5,417 nt of DNA from an uncultured Clostridia bacterium (GTDB lineage Bacteria > Bacillota > Clostridia > Peptostreptococcales > Acidaminobacteraceae). The stretch lies in the NCBI GenBank assembly GCA_937880545.1, contig CALFKA010000033.1, positions 1-5,417 of the forward strand. Direction: 5' to 3'. The first letter of the stretch is position 1. Each line of letters starts with the position of its first letter. Below are positions 5,084-5,417 of this stretch, piece by piece. The position numbers were made by a program, and so were the translations under genes. The notes under the pieces are model-generated. The model saw only the letters and a program-made list of their open reading frames with translations, was not told the origin of the DNA and made no database searches.

Positions 5084-5417
5084 ATGGCTGATTTGTTTCT
5101 CGTCCCGAAGATTATTGTAGCGGGCGAAGACGCATTGAGCAACTCGATGGAACACATCCGCAAATTGGGAAAAAAAGCGCTGATCGTCACCGATGAAACG
5201 ATGTGCAAGATCGGCACCGTATCAAAGCTAGAAGCCCAATTGAAAGAGCACGCCATCGACTACTTTGTCTATGACGGAGTCAACGGAGAGCCGATCGACA
5301 AGATGATCGACGTAGGAAAACAACTCTACCTTGAGAATGACTGTGAGTTTCTGATTGCCATCGGGGGCGGAAGCCCGATCGATGCGATGAAAGCCATTGG
5401 AGCGATGCTGACAAATG
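5084..5417 (+). CDS. Iron-type alcohol dehydrogenase, N-terminal part (3' end outside window)
   Basis: The frame opens at ATG 5084 and runs off the right edge after 111 codons, with no stop. The N-terminus, with F-L-V-P-K-I-I-V-A-G-E-D-A-L, is the characteristic opening of group III (iron-containing) alcohol dehydrogenases. K-A-L-I-V-T-D-E (31-38) is the second beta strand of the nucleotide-binding domain. I-G-G-G-S-P-I-D-A-M-K-A-I-G at 93-106 is the NAD(P)-binding signature G-G-G-S-x-x-D-x-x-K. Family members reduce aldehydes or oxidise alcohols with NAD(P)H, for example butanol, 1,3-propanediol, lactaldehyde or 4-hydroxybutyrate dehydrogenases. The metal-binding histidines and substrate-determining C-terminal half are not in the window, so the substrate cannot be given. 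The gene has its own regulated-looking promoter, and no terminator separates it convincingly from the D-aminoacylase gene. Confidence 0.9.
   Translation, partial: MADLFLVPKIIVAGEDALSNSMEHIRKLGKKALIVTDETMCKIGTVSKLEAQLKEHAIDYFVYDGVNGEPIDKMIDVGKQLYLENDCEFLIAIGGGSPIDAMKAIGAMLTN

Overview
The window is about 5.4 kb with every gene on the + strand. It looks like chromosomal DNA of a Bacillota-type bacterium. The reasons are strong purine-rich Shine-Dalgarno sites (GGGAGG, GGAGGAGA, AAGGAGGT), a spore-maturation spmA-spmB gene pair, TTG start usage, and intrinsic hairpin-plus-T-run terminators. The amidohydrolases and the iron-type alcohol dehydrogenase would suit an anaerobic amino-acid or peptide fermenter. 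That is inference, and I cannot name a genus. I see no RNA genes, insertion sequences, CRISPR array or phage genes.

Layout: (1) 2-753 holds the 3' end of a spmA-like gene, overlapping by ATGA the complete spmB gene. (2) After a 57-nt gap, 811-1728 encodes an S66-family LD-carboxypeptidase, probably in the same transcription unit, which ends at a strong terminator (1743-1789). (3) A candidate sigma-A promoter (1842-1871) precedes an M20-family metallo-amidohydrolase (1940-3133), which is followed by a second terminator (3145-3179). (4) 3292-4905 encodes an N-acyl-D-amino-acid deacylase (D-aminoacylase) with a complete metal-ligand set. (5) 4906-5083 is a regulatory intergenic region. It has an AT-rich inverted repeat, an extended -10 element and a perfect 15-bp palindrome just downstream. 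It drives a gene that runs off the right edge (5084-5417), the N-terminal part of an iron-type alcohol dehydrogenase.

Functional reading: three consecutive enzymes act on amide bonds. The LD-carboxypeptidase would trim D-alanine from murein tetrapeptides. The M20 enzyme would deacylate N-acyl (usually L-) amino acids or small peptides, and the D-aminoacylase would deacylate N-acyl-D-amino acids. SpmA/SpmB are membrane proteins linked to spore-core dehydration, and in Bacillus subtilis they sit beside a murein D,D-carboxypeptidase gene (dacB). A link to cell-wall turnover and D-amino-acid salvage is therefore reasonable, but the terminators show that the genes are not one operon. I found no clear evidence of an undescribed system. 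The most distinctive non-coding signal is the palindromic operator-like site at the alcohol dehydrogenase promoter.
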